A stretch of 64,000 nucleotides of DNA. Source: Proales similis. Lineage: Eukaryota; Rotifera; Eurotatoria; Ploima; Proalidae. The position numbers and the translations under genes are program-made. The stretch covers positions 496,001 to 560,000 of the forward strand of contig JAGVRJ010000001.1 in the NCBI GenBank assembly GCA_019059635.1, in the 5' to 3' direction. Shown here piece after piece: positions 22,961 through 33,672 of this stretch (positions are counted from its first letter, which is position 1; every line of letters starts with the position of its first letter). The notes beneath the pieces were generated by a model. That model had not been told where the DNA came from and made no database searches. It saw only the letters and a list, made by a program, of their open reading frames with translations.

Positions 22961-24097
22961 AACACAAGTGAGCTAACAAGCCCGATCGAGGCACCCGATC
23001 CGTTTGTTTTTTTTGTCATCTGGAACGATCCACAATTATACTCCTTCCCAATTCGATGAGCTGCCAGGTGGTCTACACTCTTTAGAACTATCAGTCGTTC
23101 TAATCGTCTCAAGCAATTTTGTTTTATTTGTTGGCGGCCCGTTCGTGTACGCGAATTACGGCGCGGCATTATTTTATTTTCTCATTCAGTTCTTCTTTCT
23201 TGATTTCATTTTTTCAATCAATCTTCTTCTATTTTATCTGTCTGTCTGTCAGCCTCTCTCTCTCTCTGTCTTTTATATTTGTTAGGCTTCTTATCGTTCG
23301 AGTTAATTTAAAAATGAAAAAAAAAAGACTCAATGCTCGAGCATGTGGATACAAAAAAATATTAAACGAGGAGAACAATGATGAACGCAAACAACTTTAT
23401 CTACTCCAATCAAATGGCAACTACTTGTAATCATGCCGACGGGCTAATTTTGCCACTGACTAATTTACTCTTCTCTCTCTCTCTCTCTTTCATTTTTATT
23501 TGTTCTCTTTTTGAATCTTAATAATAAAAATGAACATTTTTTACTGTACTTGATCAACGGCTGGTTCAATTGGTCGGGGCTGCACGAAAGGTGCTTCTAT
23601 ATCTTGCATGACCTTTTTCATCAGTGCCGAGCGCAAGTTCACCGTCGTCAGTCAACTCGCACCGTATGCACTCACTAGCGCGCTCATTTGACTTACAGGC
23701 GGAGCAATGTTGCACAAATATTTATGACCGTCTTCTCTGCGGTTTCTATCTATCATCTGGCCCAAGCCAATCTTTGAGTTCTCTTTAGGTTCTCTCCTTG
23801 CCGTTTGTTTGATCAGTTCATTTCAGATCAGAGTCGGTGTCTATTCGCACTTTGTCAACAATACCTTGGCCCAGCCGGCTTCCTGGCCTTGTCTTTGCCT
23901 AGTGTTTGCACACAGCACATTTAAATTGTGCACTCATCTTATATTCGTTTTAGTAGTAGAACCGATCGGTGTCAGTTTTCATTTAACCTTTTCCCATCTC
24001 ATTGCGGCCGACCAAGATCTCCATTTTCTAATTGTTTGAGCTAGAACACCGCTCTTTGGCTCGAATAGATTAAGGAATTTGAAGAACGTGACGCGGA
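22961..24097. other. KIF23 3' UTR and possible minus-strand short gene
   Basis: The first poly(A) signal after KIF23 is AATAAA at 23523. A CT-rich tract is at about 23470-23490. On the minus strand, 23560-23945 contains several short open stretches with protein-like composition and splice-like sites (see findings), but no model I could close confidently. Confidence 0.45.
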
Positions 24098-26082
24098 ATG
24101 AGCTCGAATGCAAAGCTAAACGAAGTGGAAGAAGCGCAGCTGCCGTCCAAGAAGCAATCCATCGGCGAAGTGCTGCGCAAATCGCTCAAAGAGAACCTGC
24201 TGCTGATCGCCACTTTGATCGGCGTCGTGTTGGGCGTCGGCATCGGCTTTCTGCTTCGAGCTTTTTTCACTTTTAACGAGAACGAAATCGCCTACTTTGG
24301 CCTTGTGGGCCAGCTTTTCCTTCGAATGCTTAAGTTTCTCATTCTGCCGCTGATCGCCACCAGCTTGATCAGCGGAATTGCCGGCCTCGGCTCGGGCAGT
24401 GCGGGCAAAGTGGCCGCTCGCACTCTCATCTACTACTTTTCGACCACATTTATTGCGGTCCTGATCGGCATGATTTTGGTCGTGATCATTCAGCCCGGCT
24501 CTGGCCGCGGCTCTGAAGTTGACGCTGAACTTAAGCTGCCTGTGGACACGAGCCGCATAGTCACCACGCACGACACTCTTCTTGACTTGGTTCGAAACCT
24601 CTTTCCGGACAACATGATCGAGATGGCATTCCGCGAGTACGAGACACAGTTTCAGCCCGTCTACAAATGGAACATCACACTTCCCGACGATTCCATCTTG
24701 ATTGCTAGCCAGCTGCCCGACGGCTTTGAAAGTAAATCGAATTCAACCCGGCAGACCTGCTCGACCTGACCGCGCGTTTCAACAAAGACGGCACGAACGG
24801 CACTGCGGTCAAGATGTTCGACTACTACCGCGCGGTGGGCGCCAGCAGACGCAACCTTAACGTGCTCGGTATAATCATGTTCTGCTTTGTGTTCGGCGCC
24901 GTTCTGGCCTCGATGGGAGAACAGGGCAAGCCGCTGGTTATCTTTTTCGAACTGCTCAACGAATGCAGCGTTCGAATGATCAAGCTTGTCATGATGTGAG
25001 TTGCTCGACTCTGCATTGACCGTCTTCTAACCGAGCGTTCGATGAGTGTAGAATTTCACCGTTCGGAATCTGCTCTCTGCTGCTGGCCACCATTCTGGAA
25101 ATGAAGAATCCGGCCGCCGTGTTTCAGCGCATTTCCATCTACATGGTCACTGTGCTGCTCGGCCTGGGCATTCACGGTTTGTGTCGATTAGAAATTTGAA
25201 CTCGCGCCCTAGTAATGTGCTCTATTCTCAGCGCTCATCATCTTGCCCGGAATCTATTTGGTGCTGACGCGCAAGAACGTGCTCAAGTTCGGCAGGAACA
25301 TGCTCGACGCGATATTTTTCGCGCTTGCCACCGCATCCAGGTTAGCTTTGCGTACAGCCGACATTGCTGCCGCTCACTGATGTCGATCTACTTCAAAGTT
25401 CGGCCACTCTGCCGACAACGTTCTTCTGCATTGAAGAAAAGAACAAGATCAGCCGATTTGTGAGCAGATTCGTCCTGCCGGTCGGAGCCACAAGTAAGCT
25501 CTTGCTCTGCGCAATCAGGCAGATCGAGTCGAATTAAAGAGTTCGACTCAAGTCAACATGGACGGAACTGCGCTTTACGAGGCGGTGGCCGTCATCTTCA
25601 TTGCCCAGCTGAATGATCGATCACTGTCGATCGCCGAACTTGTAATCACCAGGTCGGTGTGCTCGAATTCTTTTCAGACCAAGCAATGAGTTAAACGAGT
25701 GTGTCGCAGTCTCACGGCCACTTTGGCTTCGATTGGAGCGGCGTCGGTTCCTTCTGCCGGTCTAATCACAATGTTGATCGTATTGGCCTCGATCAACTTG
25801 CCAACCGCGCAGATTTCGCTTATCTACACCGTTGACTGGTTCTTGTAAATGATCTCACCTTCTCAATGACTCTCATTCAAACTCTTATGGTCGCCTCGTT
25901 GAACTGAATTGCTCCGACCCAAAAGGGACCGATTCCGAACGGCCGTAAATGTATGGGGCGACAGCATAGGCGCCGGAATAGTCGCCCATCTGAGCCGCGA
26001 TGAGATCGCCGACCGAGAAAAAGAGCAACAAGGCGAGGACAATTCGACCTTTGAACTGGAGCCCAACGTGGTCAAGCTTTAG
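24098..26082 (+). CDS. Excitatory amino acid transporter (SLC1 family)
   Basis: Na+-coupled glutamate/aspartate transporter of 531 residues, plasma membrane, probably neuronal or glial. Exons: 24098-24731, 24755-24995, 25052-25176, 25232-25340, 25399-25493, 25553-25652, 25710-25844, 25926-26082; the sum is in frame. Family motifs: [20 protein letters not shown] (TM2), the HP1/TM7 region with [39 protein letters not shown], then the [13 protein letters not shown] loop and [29 protein letters not shown] and the following TM8 Asp/Arg (DRFRT) are the known Na+ and substrate contacts. The extracellular loop between TM4b and TM4c carries N-glycosylation sequons. Intron 1 (24732-24754) is only 23 nt; without removing it the frame stops at once. 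Poly(A) signal at 26172. Confidence 0.93.
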
Positions 26083-26418
26083 AAACCCTCCTCCTTTCTG
26101 GCTTCCATGTACGTTTTTTTGTAGCGCTTCTTCTTCTATCCAATTGCTCGGCTGAAAACAAGAACATTTTGAATAAAATTATATTTAGCAGCAGCCAGAT
26201 CTCAGAGCAGCTCGGATTCTAATTTCAGTCGCTCTGGCCTGAGATTTCCTTTTTTTTTTGTTGAGTATTTCAAACCAAATGCCAAAACAAGCGATAAATT
26301 CAAGTTCGGGTGTGTGAGCCAAAAGCAAAAACAAAGCGATATAAACTGGTTGAGGGCAATAAGGTTCAAAGGGCCCGACTCTGAACTAAACAGAATTAAG
26401 CTGAAAAAGCAGAAGAGC

Positions 26419-27460
26419 CTATCGAAGCTCTTCGTCCAAGAATTCGAATGTCTCGTCGATCTGCTGCTGGTTGCGGTCGACGACTACTCTGGTCTGCTCG
26501 TAGATTGAGAGATTGCCTAAAATGGTGGGTCTGACTCGTCGGCGTCGAATCACTCGGGCGGCGGCATTCTCGCCCTCATAGAACTCTTCTTCTCGACTGT
26601 ACTCGTCTGAGTTGGTCAGCTCGTCGCCGCTGCTGCTGTTCAGATGGTCGTGGTCGGTGTCGAGGCCGGCCACCTCTTCTTCTTCGTTGTCGTCGGCGTC
26701 GTCTTCAAGCGTTTCAAATATTCGCCGATTTTTCTCGTCCATTTGGTCGTCGAGTCGAAAAGCGTCAATGTACTCATCCTCGGCCTGCTGATCCTGGTCC
26801 AAGCTCTGCGCCACGTTCACGTTGACCAAGAGCTCTTTGCTGCTGACGATCGAGCGCCGCTCGTACTTCATGCTGTGGTCGAGCTGCTCGAGAAGCGGCA
26901 ACGCTTTCAGTATCAGGCGACGAGGCACGTCGTAGTAGAAGAAGGCCGGCACGAAGAACACAAACCAAAAGAGCAAATAGGACAAATAGGCGCCCTTGAC
27001 GCGAATGCCCACCATCGCAACAATAATCCAAAAAGTGGCCATTATCATCGCGTATTGCATCTTGTTCTGCTGCTTGAGTCTGCTCAGCTGCTCTTTTAAG
27101 CAGTTCCATTTCTCGAGAGCCCGCAGCGAGTAGCGAGTAATCGACGACAGTTCTAGTTTAGGGAGAATCGCTTTACATAGAGAAGCGAGTGTACACGGAA
27201 GCTTGAGCAGATTTACCGTTCGTCTGGCCGGCTTCTTGCCGCTTGAGTCTGTTCTTCTGACGATAGGCGTCCAGCAAGTGATAGGCGATGAATATGCACG
27301 AGAGCGAGCAGTAAATGCGAATATTCGAGATCAAAAACAGCCAGAAGGCTAAGTGACAGGCGGAAAAGACGAGCACGCTCCTGATCCGGTCCTTCCACAG
27401 AAGAATGTCCTCGACACGGCTGAGCACCGGATCAAGCGCCAGAATTATATCTCGCTCCAT
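26419..27460 (-). CDS. Reticulophagy regulator (RETREG/FAM134) ER-phagy receptor
   Basis: ER membrane-shaping autophagy receptor of 325 residues in two exons: 27217-27460 and 26419-27152 (total 978 nt, in frame). The N-terminal half is a reticulon-homology domain with two long hydrophobic hairpins (FSACHLAFWLFLISNIRIYC... and MIMATFWIIVAMVGIRV...YLLFWFVFFVPAFFYY), preceded by the family-like stretch VEDILLWKDRIRSVLVF. The C-terminal half is a disordered acidic cytosolic tail ending in DETFEFLDEELR, which fits the LC3-interacting region of FAM134 proteins (DDFELLD). It is one of only two clear matches I use for the family; the other is the hairpin pattern. The start ATG at 27460 was chosen because the upstream in-frame codons lack ATG. 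It is head-to-head with AGBL5. Confidence 0.85.
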
Positions 27461-27911
27461 TCGAATCTCTTTTGCTGTTTGCACTCAACTTGACTGCCGT
27501 CCGTCGTCGGCGGCAGCCTCGTCATTTCTACCACCCTTCAGGCATAATTAATGCGTACGCTCAGGCCTAATTTAGCATTCGCATGTGCAGCCTATGTTGT
27601 CTTGAAAGCGCTCAGGACCAGCAGCAGTAGCAGCAGATCTAAAGGATATTTGTTTTCGATTGGGCAAACGCTGCTGGATTCTGTTTTTGACAAATGAAAT
27701 GCACGCAATGATTACTGGCCGCAGGCTGAGTCAACCACCGCCGCCACCGAAGTCTTTTGAATGAGTTGAACAAGAGAAAAGAAACTTCATTGCGGTAGTC
27801 ATTGGCAACCAAACGCATTTTTCAGGAGAAAAAAACTCGAATTAGCGCTAGAGAGAGAGAGAGAGAGAAAGAGGGAGGCGACGAGTGCTTGATGGTGGCC
27901 ACTTGCAGCAG
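27461..27911. promoter_or_regulatory. Shared bidirectional promoter region RETREG/AGBL5
   Basis: The start codons of RETREG (-) and AGBL5 (+) are 450 nt apart and nothing else lies between them. A (GA)9 tract at 27851-27868 sits about 45 nt upstream of the AGBL5 ATG. Promoter function is inferred from the layout; no TATA box is evident. Confidence 0.5.
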
Positions 27912-30900
27912 ATGATGGAAGAGGTGACCCTGTTTGCCGACTTTGACTCGAGCAACATGGCCCGTTTCGAACGGGTCTATGCAAAACTCTTCGATCCGAA
28001 CGAGCAAACGGCAGAGGAGAACAAGCCGAGCGCAGATGTGGCTCGCTACGACTACGAGTTTAATGTTTGGACGCGGCCGGACTGCGACGGCGAGCCGTGC
28101 GGTCCCAATCCAAATCGGTAATTTAGTGGCTCGTTCAGTTCGAACCAGATCTCATCGAACGTCTATACTGCAGCACTTGGTTCTACTTTGGCGTGCGAGG
28201 CGGCCACGGCAAATGGATGCGCTTTAACTTGATGAATCTGAACAAGCAAGGACGTCTGTTCGAAATGGGAATGCTGCCCGTGTTCAGGACCGTGCCTGGC
28301 CACGACAAATGGTCACGCATATACTCGAAGCCCACTTGGCAGGTGAGCAGCAGCCGTCGAGAGCTGTCAAGCGGCCTCTATTAAGATGCAAACGATTTAG
28401 AATTCAGGCAACGATTTCACAATGAGCTTTACCCACCGAATTGGAGACAGACGCGGCTCTGTCTCCTATTTTGCGTTTTGTTTTCCGTTCTCCTACGTCG
28501 AATGTCAGGAGATGCTCGCGGCCTTGGACAAACAGTTTGAACATTGCCGCCACTCTCAAGGCTCGTCAAGGTTCGTCAAGGTTTGAAAACTCCCTTCTCT
28601 TGGCTTTCTAAATGAGAGATTGAAGCATTGACCCGGACGCCATTTACTACCATCGCGAGCTCCTCTGCTACTCGCTGGACAGGAGACGAGTTGACTTGAT
28701 CACAATCAGCGACATGCAGGGAGCGAACGGCTCGAGACGAGAGGCGCGCTTTGACTCGGCCAAGCTGTTTCCCAAGCAAGACGAGAAGAGATGCCTCGAG
28801 TTCGAGCACAAGCGAGTGTTCATTCTCACCAGTCGAGTTCATCCGGGCGAGACGCCGGCCTCGTTCGTGTTCAACGGCTTTCTCGAGTTCATTCTCAGGC
28901 CGAACGACGCGCGAGCTCGAGCGCTGCGCCGCAATTTCGTCTTCAAGCTCGTGCCTCTTCTCAACCCGGACGGAGTGAGCCGAGGCCATTACCGAACCGA
29001 CCAGCTCGGAATGAATTTGAACCGCGTCTACCTCGACCCGAGCTTCGAGCTCCATCCGACCATCTACGCCATAAAGAGTCTCATTACATTTCACCATTTC
29101 AACAATCGCACCGGCAAGGCATCGGACGGCCTTGACTTCAGTCACATATTCGAGTTGAGCTCAGAGAAGGCCCAATCAGTGAACGACATGCCGCAGCAAC
29201 AGGCGTTGCATTTAGAACCAAGTGAAAGAGCCAAACTGCGCACAAGTTCGTCAAGCGGCGCACTGCTCTCCTATTCAAAGAAGGAGCCCGATGCCGATTC
29301 TAAAGCTGATAAGGACGGCGGATCAGTAGACGACTCGTCGCGCTTCAGCCGTTCGCTGGACATGAAGATTGCCGAGCCGAGCAAAGCAGCCTCTCCGTTC
29401 CTAAACGCTTACACGTCAAAGCAACGAACGTCAGAACGAGAGCTGCGCATTGGCAATGAGAACTCGGACGAAGAGGACGAGACTGTCTCCGATCTGGTCG
29501 GCAGCATGGCTCCGCTCAAGCCCAACTCTCCTCATCTTAACGACGCGCTGCTCAGTCAAATTGACCCGTTCAAGAGCGGAGTGGCCTTTTACGTTGACCT
29601 CCACGGGCATGCAGCCAAACGCGGCTGCTTCATCTACGGCAACGCCATTCAAGACGAAGCGCAGCAGATCGAGAATGTCCTCTTTCCCAAGCTGATCGCG
29701 TTCAACTCGCAGCATTTCGACTTTGAAGGATGCAATTTCTCGGTGAAAAACATGTTCATGAAGGACAAGCGAGAAGGCCTTTCCAAGGAAGGCAGCGGAC
29801 GAGTGGCCATGTTCAAGAGTCTGGGCCTAATTCACAGCTACACCCTCGAATGCTGCTACGCGAGCGGCCGAGTAGTAAACACGATCGCGCAGGCCGTTGC
29901 AGCCGGCCGCAGCATCAGTCCGGCAATGCACAGCGAACTGGCGCCAAAATTCACCATTGAACACTACGCCGACGTGGGCAAAGGACTCGCCATCGCCGCC
30001 TTGGACATGTACGGCCTAAATCCTCACTCGCGCATTCCCAACACAAACTTCGCCTCAGTGGACGCAGTGCGCAATTGGATCAAGTTTTACATAAAATCCA
30101 AAAACGGAGGCGGACTGGCCAAGTCGACGAGGAACTCGTTCTCGATTGAAAAGGCCGAAGCAGTCAAGTTGCAGAGAGTCTCTAAACCGGACACGAGACA
30201 AAAGACCTTGCTTGCCTCTCGCTCAGTTCCAAAGGCAACCAGCGAGGCCCGGGCCAAGCCTCGGGTGGTCACTTGGCACAAAAGGGCGGGCACTGATTCG
30301 AACAAAGTGCCATCGCGCGCCTCTGCTTCGAACGAACCTGAACAAGGCCAAACTTCGCAGACAGACTTGTCAAGAAACGATTCAAACAGAGAGACGCTTG
30401 TCTCAGAGCAAAACGAAAGTCAGCTATCGACCGCTCTTGGTGGTGTCCGGGCAGAGCAGTCGGCTGCTGAGTCTAAAACGACGGAACTGCAGAGACTCGG
30501 CCTGAAAACAGTGGCTACCAGCCGGATTCCGTTGTGGCGTCAGGGCACGCCGACAAGAAGACTGTTGCCGTTGGCCAAGACCAGTTTGATCACCGACATG
30601 AGTCCAAATCCCAACCCGAGCCTAATATTCTTTAATCGGCTTAACCTTGGCCTGGCCAGCCGGTCGCCATGGCGCAACGAGCCCGACTTAACTCGCAAAA
30701 GTGATGCCGTCTCCAGGGCTAATGCCCTACCTCGTTCGCTTGAGGGTGCGACTAGCTGCGCTGTCGGTGGCGTCAGTCGATCGCTACTGTTCGAGTTCAA
30801 ATCGAAACAGGCGCCGAGCTCGAACATGAGAAACAACAGCCGCAGTGAGCCGCTCAGCTTTCAACGGCCGGACGGAATGCCGTACTCGAACAGAAGCCGA

Positions 30901-30915
30901 AAACGCGAGAGCTGA
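27912..30915 (+). CDS. AGBL5: Cytosolic carboxypeptidase 5 (tubulin deglutamylase)
   Basis: M14-type metallocarboxypeptidase that removes the branch-point glutamate from polyglutamylated tubulin. It has 944 residues in four exons: 27912-28117, 28174-28342, 28401-28570, 28626-30915. The N-domain has DYEFNVWTRPDC, WFYFGVRGG and FAFCFPFSYVECQE, all matching human AGBL5. The catalytic domain has zinc ligands H254 and E257 in RVHPGETPASFVFNG, then LLNPDGVSRGHYRTDQLGMNLNR, second His H508 in YVDLHGHAAKRGC, and catalytic E590 in YTLECC. A Ser/Lys-rich insert of about 110 residues separates the two halves of the catalytic domain, as in vertebrates. The C-terminal 230 residues are low-complexity, Arg/Ser-rich. 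A 10-bp tandem duplication spans the exon 3 donor. Poly(A) signal at 30985. Confidence 0.95.
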
Positions 30916-31016
30916 AGACATTTTAATTGTAGATGGTTGGTTACCGTTTGTTTAAAGTTGGAGTAGAGGCACAAAAAAAACCGAAATAAATGAAGCAGAA
31001 GCAACCAAGTGAGAAG

Positions 31017-33380
31017 CTAATCTTGGCGGCGACTTGATCGCGTCGGAAAGGATTTGGTGGCGAGCAGTGTGCTAAAGATCGATTTTAACGAAGAGCGGAA
31101 GTTGGAGTCGAATTTGAAGAAAAGAAAGAAGTTGAGCAGACTTGTGATTGAGTAGAAAAACTGCGAAATGGTGTAGATGTTGTGGCAGAGCGACGACGTT
31201 TGGTCGTAAGTGAAGAAGCAAAGATCGCGATTGCTCGGCCAGAGAATGTGAAAGAGCTTGTAGAGGACAGCGAGCAGCTCGGGCAGTCTGAGCATAGCAG
31301 TTAGAATGCCGTTGGTGACTATAAGGCGAATGAGATTGTCGCCAATTTGCTGCATGTTCGAGTTGGAGCCGAGCAACACACTTCGCTTGGACTCGTTTGC
31401 CTTGTGGACTTTGTATAGCTTAAAGTCGATGTAGAGCGTGAGCAGGTTGGCGATCACGTCGTTGAACGCTTGATTTAGCACAAAAAGGGCGACCAGGATG
31501 GCGTTCGCTTGGTAGCCCGTTCCGAATGGGTCTACCAAATAAACAAAGTCTTTTTTGTTCATGAAATTGATCAAATTGAGGCGTTCGTTGACAAAGAGCC
31601 GAACTGAGCTGAGCAGCAGAGAGAGAATGAGCACGACTGCAAACAGCTTGAATGGCGATCGCCTTTGAAATCCGCTCAGCCAAGACGAGCGGGCATTGGC
31701 GTTGTTAATGAGATACCGATGCAGTGAGAAGGCGATCAATGAGACATTGCAGCAGAGCTTTGCCGCATTGCCCACAAAACTCAAGCCGAGCAAGTAGAAG
31801 AGACGCGACTGCTCGTCGATGAATATCGAATTGCAATAGATGCCGTTCGGCTCCTGAATGCATTCAACGAGCGGCTCGAACACGAACAAGACGCTCAGCG
31901 CAATGTGACACGCCGAGTTCAGTTCGATGTTTGCGTACATTTTGTAAGAATTGTGCGAAAGACGATTCACTCGGCGGCGTCTGAGTTTCTGCAGCGTCAC
32001 AATTATGGCCAGATTGAGCAGAACGGCGATCAAAGAGAACACCGGCTGAATTAAAATCACAGTCACATACTTGACTGCGAGCACGGCGTTGACAATGTCG
32101 ATTACGGACGGTCTCCAATCGAGCGAACTGGTCGTCGAAATGGACTCAATTTTGCACAGCTCGAGTCGAAATTTGAACTGACAGGCGTGAATGCGGCCAC
32201 TGGAAACTTTACAGTCTTCATCCGAAAGCCAAGAGTAGGTGACGTCCCACTTATTATCTGGCGAATACTTGTGTCTGTTCTGCATGAGCCAGAGTATAGA
32301 GCACGTGCAAGTCAATTGTTTATCATGGCTGATTGAGAAGAAGTACTTTGTTTGGTTAACGGGGTAATGAGCGAACAGACAGAAATCGTGATCTGGATAA
32401 TGATAGAACGAGCCCATGTTCAGTCTCCACGGATCGTAGGCACTCTTTGGAGATTCTGGCTCCGCGTACTGAAACAGGCCGATAGATCGTGACTCGTTCG
32501 GATAGTTGTAGTTCAACTCGCTCAGCCAGTGAGCGTTGCTGGCAAAGAATGCACGCGGGTTTTGAAGTGTCAACTTCACATTGAAGTCATTCGCTCTTAG
32601 TACGTCTGACTCGATTCGGTCTACTACGCCCCAGATCAGAATAGACCACGTTCTTCGGACTATTTCGGGAGCTACGATGCTGGTGTCAATCTGAATTTTG
32701 TAGATGTTGTAAATCTTCCATTGAACAATCTCGGTTGAGAATTCCGCTCTAACGTCGCCAGAAATGGGCTTAAATCTGAGCACGTTGTGTTTGAGGAACG
32801 AATTTACAAGTCCGACGGTTCGAAGCCAAGTAATTTTGCTGTTGTGGAACAGCAGCGGACACCATTCAATGCGATAGTCGATCGAGAGGCCGAAGCTGGC
32901 CGTATAGCCGTGAAATGGTCCGTTTTTGCTCAAATCGATTCTGCTCGCGTCACAGTCGCTAACAAGAACCGAATTCGAGTAGAAGTTCAAAGCGCCAAAG
33001 TTGAAATTGAGCGCATTTTCCATATTGCGTTTGGCGATCGCGTTCGGATTGAAGTTGTAGTCAATGCCAGAGAAGCCTTCGAACCAGATATTCAAAAACC
33101 GAAACTGACTGAGAGTTAGAGAGCCGTTTAGAACGAGCTCTTTGGATAAAAGGCGAACGTCGAGCCAATTGAATCGATAGATGCCCATCAGATCGGTCTC
33201 GTCATACTCGCGGTAGTCGATCTCGCTAATTTTGTCCATGCTTGTCAAATTCATGTCTTGAACAGAAGACACGGCACAAGAGAGGCCCACAGACCCGCCG
33301 TAGTACATCGCCTGGCAATATGGCCTTGCAGCCGCACTTTGAACAGACAAAGCTATCGAAAACAGGATAAACAGAATCAT
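31017..33380 (-). CDS. 7TM receptor with large, possibly LRR-type, ectodomain
   Basis: Single-exon receptor of 787 residues. The start was set at 33380, where ATG opens a clear signal peptide (MILFILFSIALSVQSAAA); the frame is open further upstream but has no ATG. The ectodomain is about 430 residues with irregular Leu/Ile spacing and ends in a Cys-rich cap (CTCSILWLMQ ... SDEDC ... ACQFKF ... LC) that resembles an LRR C-terminal cap. Seven hydrophobic segments follow; TM1 begins near VILIQPVFSLIAVLLNLAIIV, SLHRYL replaces the DRY motif, and TM7 reads SITSLLNFFLFFKFDSNFR. The layout recalls LGR-type receptors, but repeats are too diverged for me to count. No ligand can be proposed. It is convergent with AGBL5 (101 nt between stops). 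Confidence 0.75.
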   Translation of the reverse strand: MILFILFSIALSVQSAAARPYCQAMYYGGSVGLSCAVSSVQDMNLTSMDKISEIDYREYDETDLMGIYRFNWLDVRLLSKELVLNGSLTLSQFRFLNIWFEGFSGIDYNFNPNAIAKRNMENALNFNFGALNFYSNSVLVSDCDASRIDLSKNGPFHGYTASFGLSIDYRIEWCPLLFHNSKITWLRTVGLVNSFLKHNVLRFKPISGDVRAEFSTEIVQWKIYNIYKIQIDTSIVAPEIVRRTWSILIWGVVDRIESDVLRANDFNVKLTLQNPRAFFASNAHWLSELNYNYPNESRSIGLFQYAEPESPKSAYDPWRLNMGSFYHYPDHDFCLFAHYPVNQTKYFFSISHDKQLTCTCSILWLMQNRHKYSPDNKWDVTYSWLSDEDCKVSSGRIHACQFKFRLELCKIESISTTSSLDWRPSVIDIVNAVLAVKYVTVILIQPVFSLIAVLLNLAIIVTLQKLRRRRVNRLSHNSYKMYANIELNSACHIALSVLFVFEPLVECIQEPNGIYCNSIFIDEQSRLFYLLGLSFVGNAAKLCCNVSLIAFSLHRYLINNANARSSWLSGFQRRSPFKLFAVVLILSLLLSSVRLFVNERLNLINFMNKKDFVYLVDPFGTGYQANAILVALFVLNQAFNDVIANLLTLYIDFKLYKVHKANESKRSVLLGSNSNMQQIGDNLIRLIVTNGILTAMLRLPELLAVLYKLFHILWPSNRDLCFFTYDQTSSLCHNIYTISQFFYSITSLLNFFLFFKFDSNFRSSLKSIFSTLLATKSFPTRSSRRQD

Positions 33381-33672
33381 TATTCTTTTTGACGACTCAT
33401 ATTCAATGTAAGGCACACATTGGTATTTATCGTCGAGTGAGCGATCAGCGTTTTTGGTCTGCTTTTGCGCAGTTTCAAAACACTTCACAAGAATGTGCAA
33501 ACGTCGGATCGAAATTCAAACACAAATCGGCCGAGAAAATTCGAGATTGACGCAAATCATTGGCATTGATCAGACCGGCGCGTTTTATTGAGCGAGTCGC
33601 GCTTCTTCTCAAACAAATAAATAGACGTTGACACTGAATAAAAAATGAACAAGTCGAATCGAAACAAGCAAA

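Noticed and set aside
27799-28007. Two 61-aa minus-strand ORFs over the AGBL5 start
   Set aside because: They derive from the (GA)n tract antisense to AGBL5 exon 1.
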